In this document: piece after piece, positions 4,962 to 7,021 of the stretch
How positions within the stretch are numbered: position 1 is the first letter of the stretch
How the letters are laid out: every line of letters starts with the position of its first letter
Made by a program: the position numbers and the translations under genes
Origin: Betaproteobacteria bacterium
Lineage (GTDB): Bacteria > Pseudomonadota > Gammaproteobacteria > Burkholderiales > SG8-39
Assembly (NCBI GenBank): GCA_005881355.1
Contig: VBDM01000003.1
Location: 1 to 7,021, forward strand
Direction of reading: 5' to 3'
DNA: 7,021 bases
Notes under the pieces: model-generated
Database searches by the model: none
Told to the model about the DNA's origin: nothing
What the model saw: the letters and a program-made list of their open reading frames with translations, nothing else

Positions 4962-5840
4962 TTACGAAAGAAACGTCACGAGTTCCTTCAGCAATTCCGC
5001 GGGCGCTTCTTCGGGAATGTAATGGCCGCAGTCCAGCGCTCGTCCCCGCACATTTTCCGCCCGCTCCGCCCAATCGGCGAGAGGGTGGAAACAGCGTTCG
5101 ATCGTTCCGTGTTTGCCCCAGAGGACCAGAAGCGGAGCGGCCACCTTGCGGTCGATGTCGGCCTCGTCGTGCACGAGATCGATCGATTCGGCCGCGCGGT
5201 AGTCCTCGCAGCTCGCGTGGATCGCCGCGGGATCGCGGAAGCAGCGCCGATACTCGGCGAGCGCATCGGGTGAGAAGGCTTTGAGGCCCGCGTGGCGGGT
5301 GCCGATGTGGCTTTCGAGGTAGAAATCCGGGCTGGCGCCGATCAGCCTCTCCGGGATCGGCTCGGGCCGCAGCAGAAAGAACCAGTGGTAGTAGGCCTTG
5401 GCGAATTCGCGATTCACGCTGGCGTACATCGTTCGCGTCGGCACGATGTCGAGCACCGCGAGCCTCGCCACCGCGGCGGGGTGGTCCAAGGCCATCCGGT
5501 GCGCCACGCGCCCTCCGCGGTCGTGGCCGACCACGAAAAACTCGTCGTATCCCAGCGTCCCCATGACCTCGACCTGATCCTGCGCCATCGCGCGCTTGGA
5601 ATAGTTGCCGTGATCGGGCGTGCCGTGCGGTTTCTCGCTGTCTCCATAGCCGCGCAGGTCGGCGGCGACCACGGTGAACCGTTTTGCCAGCTCCGGCGCG
5701 ATCCGGTGCCAGATCGCATGCGTCTGCGGATAGCCGTGCAGCAGGAGCAGCGGCGGGCCCACGCCGCCGTGGACGAGATTGATCGCGGCGCCGCCCGTCC
5801 TGATGCGCCTGCGCTTGAACATCGGAAAAAGCGCGTTCAT
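4962..5840 (-). CDS. Alpha/beta hydrolase of the haloacetate (fluoroacetate) dehalogenase family
   Basis: The family hydrolyses the carbon-halogen bond of haloacetates through an aspartyl-ester intermediate; related proteins act on epoxides or esters. The 292-residue product has the oxyanion motif HGYPQT (35-40), DLRGYGDSEKP (61-71) and the nucleophile elbow GHDRGGR. The residues of characterised fluoroacetate dehalogenase are all present: nucleophile Asp107, carboxylate-binding Arg108 and Arg111, acid Asp131 (LDIVPT), the halide pocket His152-Trp153 and Tyr214 (CEDYRAA), and base His273 (CGHYIPEEAP). The spacing 107-131-152-153 matches the family. The ATG at 5840 overlaps the arnD stop as ATGA, which implies coupled translation; an ATG at 5822 is possible but less likely. 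There is no signal peptide. Its place at the end of an arn operon is unusual. The true substrate cannot be read from sequence. Confidence 0.88.
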   Translation of the reverse strand: MNALFPMFKRRRIRTGGAAINLVHGGVGPPLLLLHGYPQTHAIWHRIAPELAKRFTVVAADLRGYGDSEKPHGTPDHGNYSKRAMAQDQVEVMGTLGYDEFFVVGHDRGGRVAHRMALDHPAAVARLAVLDIVPTRTMYASVNREFAKAYYHWFFLLRPEPIPERLIGASPDFYLESHIGTRHAGLKAFSPDALAEYRRCFRDPAAIHASCEDYRAAESIDLVHDEADIDRKVAAPLLVLWGKHGTIERCFHPLADWAERAENVRGRALDCGHYIPEEAPAELLKELVTFLS

Positions 5841-6745
5841 GAAAGATATTCCCGGCCCTGGAGCGCGAGCGACCCCGAGCGCCCCGCGACGGGGCCTATC
5901 GCGATTTCGTTGCGCGGCAGGCTTTTCAGGTCGAGCGCCTCCGCGAGGGCGCGCAAGGGTACGAGCTCGTAGCCTTGGCTCTTCCATCCGGAGAGCATCG
6001 CCTCGAACACCGGCGCGAGTTTTCCGCCTTCGAGCTCGGCGTGAAGCGTGTAGACGTGCCCGGCGGCCGGACACTCCCGCGTGAGATCGAGCACGTGCTC
6101 CGCGACGTTTTTCTTCGTGACTCCGTTCACGCCGATCAGCTCATCCAGCGTCGGAAGCGTCGTCGGAAGCTGCGGGCAGGCGACGATCTCGGCGCGCCAC
6201 ACCGGGATGAAAGGACAGCTGCCGCGGGTATCCGAGCAATAGTCGAAACCGAGCCGCTGCGTCAGGCGCAGCGCGTGCACGTTCATCTGCCAGCCCGCGG
6301 CGCCGTGCGCCCGCGCGGATTCCCCGAAAATCTCCTCGAAGCGCCCGCGCGCAAGCCGCATCTGGCGCTCGGTCCACTCGGCGTCGGCCCCGCCCAGACC
6401 GTCCTGCCATTTCACGTGGTCCCAGGCGTGGACGCCGACCTCGAATCCCGCGTCGCGCACCGCGCGCATCACCCCGGCGCAACGCCGGCCGATGTCCGGG
6501 CCCGGGAGGAGCGTCCCGTAGAGAAGCGTCGCGAGCCCGTAGTGCGAGAGCACCGACGTGCGCGCCGCCTTGCCGATGAATCCGCGGCGGAAAGCGCGCT
6601 TGATCGCGCGGCCGGTGTGATCCGGCCCGAGGCTGAAGAGGAAAGTCGCGCCGGCGCCGTGCTTCCTGAGCAGCTCGACCAGGCGCGGCACCCCCTGCCG
6701 GGTGCCGCGGTAGGTGTCGACGTCGATCTTCAGGGCGAGCTTCAT
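5837..6745 (-). CDS. arnD: 4-deoxy-4-formamido-L-arabinose-phosphoundecaprenol deformylase
   Basis: ArnD removes the formyl group from undecaprenyl-phosphate-L-Ara4FN at the inner membrane, giving the L-Ara4N donor used to modify lipid A. The 302-residue product matches the full length of E. coli ArnD. It carries the polysaccharide-deacetylase (NodB-like) metal site: KIDVDTYRGTRQGVPRL with Asp8 and Asp10, then GVHAWDH with His106 and His110. The AAGW segment (149-152), SDTRGSCPF (171-179) and VYTLHAELEG (231-240, His235) follow, all ArnD-specific in wording. Its ATG overlaps the arnA stop and its stop overlaps the hydrolase start, each as ATGA, so three genes are probably translated in series. 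No arnT, arnE or arnF is seen in the window. Confidence 0.96.
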   Translation of the reverse strand: MKLALKIDVDTYRGTRQGVPRLVELLRKHGAGATFLFSLGPDHTGRAIKRAFRRGFIGKAARTSVLSHYGLATLLYGTLLPGPDIGRRCAGVMRAVRDAGFEVGVHAWDHVKWQDGLGGADAEWTERQMRLARGRFEEIFGESARAHGAAGWQMNVHALRLTQRLGFDYCSDTRGSCPFIPVWRAEIVACPQLPTTLPTLDELIGVNGVTKKNVAEHVLDLTRECPAAGHVYTLHAELEGGKLAPVFEAMLSGWKSQGYELVPLRALAEALDLKSLPRNEIAIGPVAGRSGSLALQGREYLS

Positions 6746-7021
6746 TCCACCAGCCTGCGCGCCTCGGCGACGTGGGTCCGGTAGGCGTCGAAGATGCGCT
6801 TCAGCGCGTCCGGCATATCGACCCGCGGCTTCCAGTCCAGGTCCCTGACGGTGCCGGCGATCTTGGGCACGCGATTCTGCACGTCCTGATAGCCCTTGCC
6901 GTAGTACTGCAGCGCGGTCGTATCGAGGAGCTTCACTTTCCTCGCGTTCGCGCGGTATTCGGGATAGCCGAGGGCGAGCTTGACCATCATGCCGGCAAGC
7001 TCCCTCACCGAGTAGTTGTTT
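6742..7021 (-). CDS. arnA: ArnA, C-terminal end of UDP-glucuronate decarboxylase domain (partial)
   Basis: Only the last 92 codons are present; the gene runs off the right edge. The ArnA C-terminal domain oxidatively decarboxylates UDP-glucuronic acid to UDP-4-keto-pentose, the first committed step to L-Ara4N. The visible part reads NNYSVRELA at the edge and then YYGKGYQDVQNRVPKI, DLDWKPRVDM and a terminal helix. These match the end of E. coli ArnA (YYGKGYQDVEHRKPSI, CLDWEPKIDM). The N-terminal formyltransferase domain of bifunctional ArnA would lie outside the window, so a stand-alone decarboxylase cannot be excluded. The stop codon overlaps the arnD start. Confidence 0.9.
   Translation of the reverse strand, partial: NNYSVRELAGMMVKLALGYPEYRANARKVKLLDTTALQYYGKGYQDVQNRVPKIAGTVRDLDWKPRVDMPDALKRIFDAYRTHVAEARRLVE

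Noticed and set aside
4861..5073. N-terminal extension of the PIN-PhoH protein to an ATG at 5073
   Set aside because: It would overlap the hydrolase gene by 112 bases, and the added residues look like non-coding translation.
5841..6074. Upstream extension of the hydrolase to an ATG at 6074
   Set aside because: The extra 78 residues are Arg-rich and antiparallel in style to real coding, and they overlap arnD. The ATGA start at 5840 fits the family.
5975..6784. Plus-strand open frame of 269 codons
   Set aside because: It is antisense to arnD and the end of arnA, rich in Arg and Ala, with no domain signature.

Overview
The window is GC-rich chromosomal DNA that most resembles a betaproteobacterium. 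The yciB-bolA-parvulin order, the exported parvulin, the PIN-PhoH protein and the arn genes all point that way. This is a judgement from remembered family sequences, not from a search. Nearly all genes lie on the minus strand. No tRNA, rRNA, CRISPR array or transposase was seen.

Layout, left to right. (1) At 5-1728 (minus) is a tight cluster of yciB (inner-membrane septation protein A), bolA and an exported SurA/PpiC-like peptidyl-prolyl isomerase, closed by a UUCG-loop terminator at the left edge. (2) At 1729-1957 is a divergent intergenic region. It carries a five-unit heptanucleotide repeat, a consensus -10 box right against yciB, and a candidate promoter for the only plus-strand gene. (3) At 1958-2227 (plus) is a small double-CDGSH iron-sulfur protein whose start region is tandemly duplicated (33 bp). 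A strong hairpin follows it. (4) At 2325-3167 (minus) is a class I SAM methyltransferase that unexpectedly carries an export signal. (5) At 3168-3384 is an intergenic region with a strong minus-strand terminator and a 70-nt nested hairpin, the two together bounded by 9-bp inverted repeats. It may be a small dispersed repeat. (6) At 3385 to about 4860 (minus) is a PIN-PhoH ATPase with an unclear start. (7) From 4962 to the right edge (minus) is an operon, arnA (3' end only) - arnD - alpha/beta hydrolase, in which both junctions are 4-base ATGA overlaps.

How the genes work together: ArnA and ArnD act in making undecaprenyl-phosphate-L-Ara4N, the donor for lipid A modification that gives resistance to cationic peptides and polymyxin. 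The third gene of that operon is not a usual arn gene. It has every catalytic residue of the fluoroacetate dehalogenase family. YciB, BolA and the parvulin are all linked to the cell envelope or stress, but they act separately.

No clearly new multi-gene system is visible. The items most worth a second look are the exported methyltransferase, the arnD-coupled dehalogenase-like hydrolase, the nested hairpin element at 3200-3319 and the duplicated start of the CDGSH gene.
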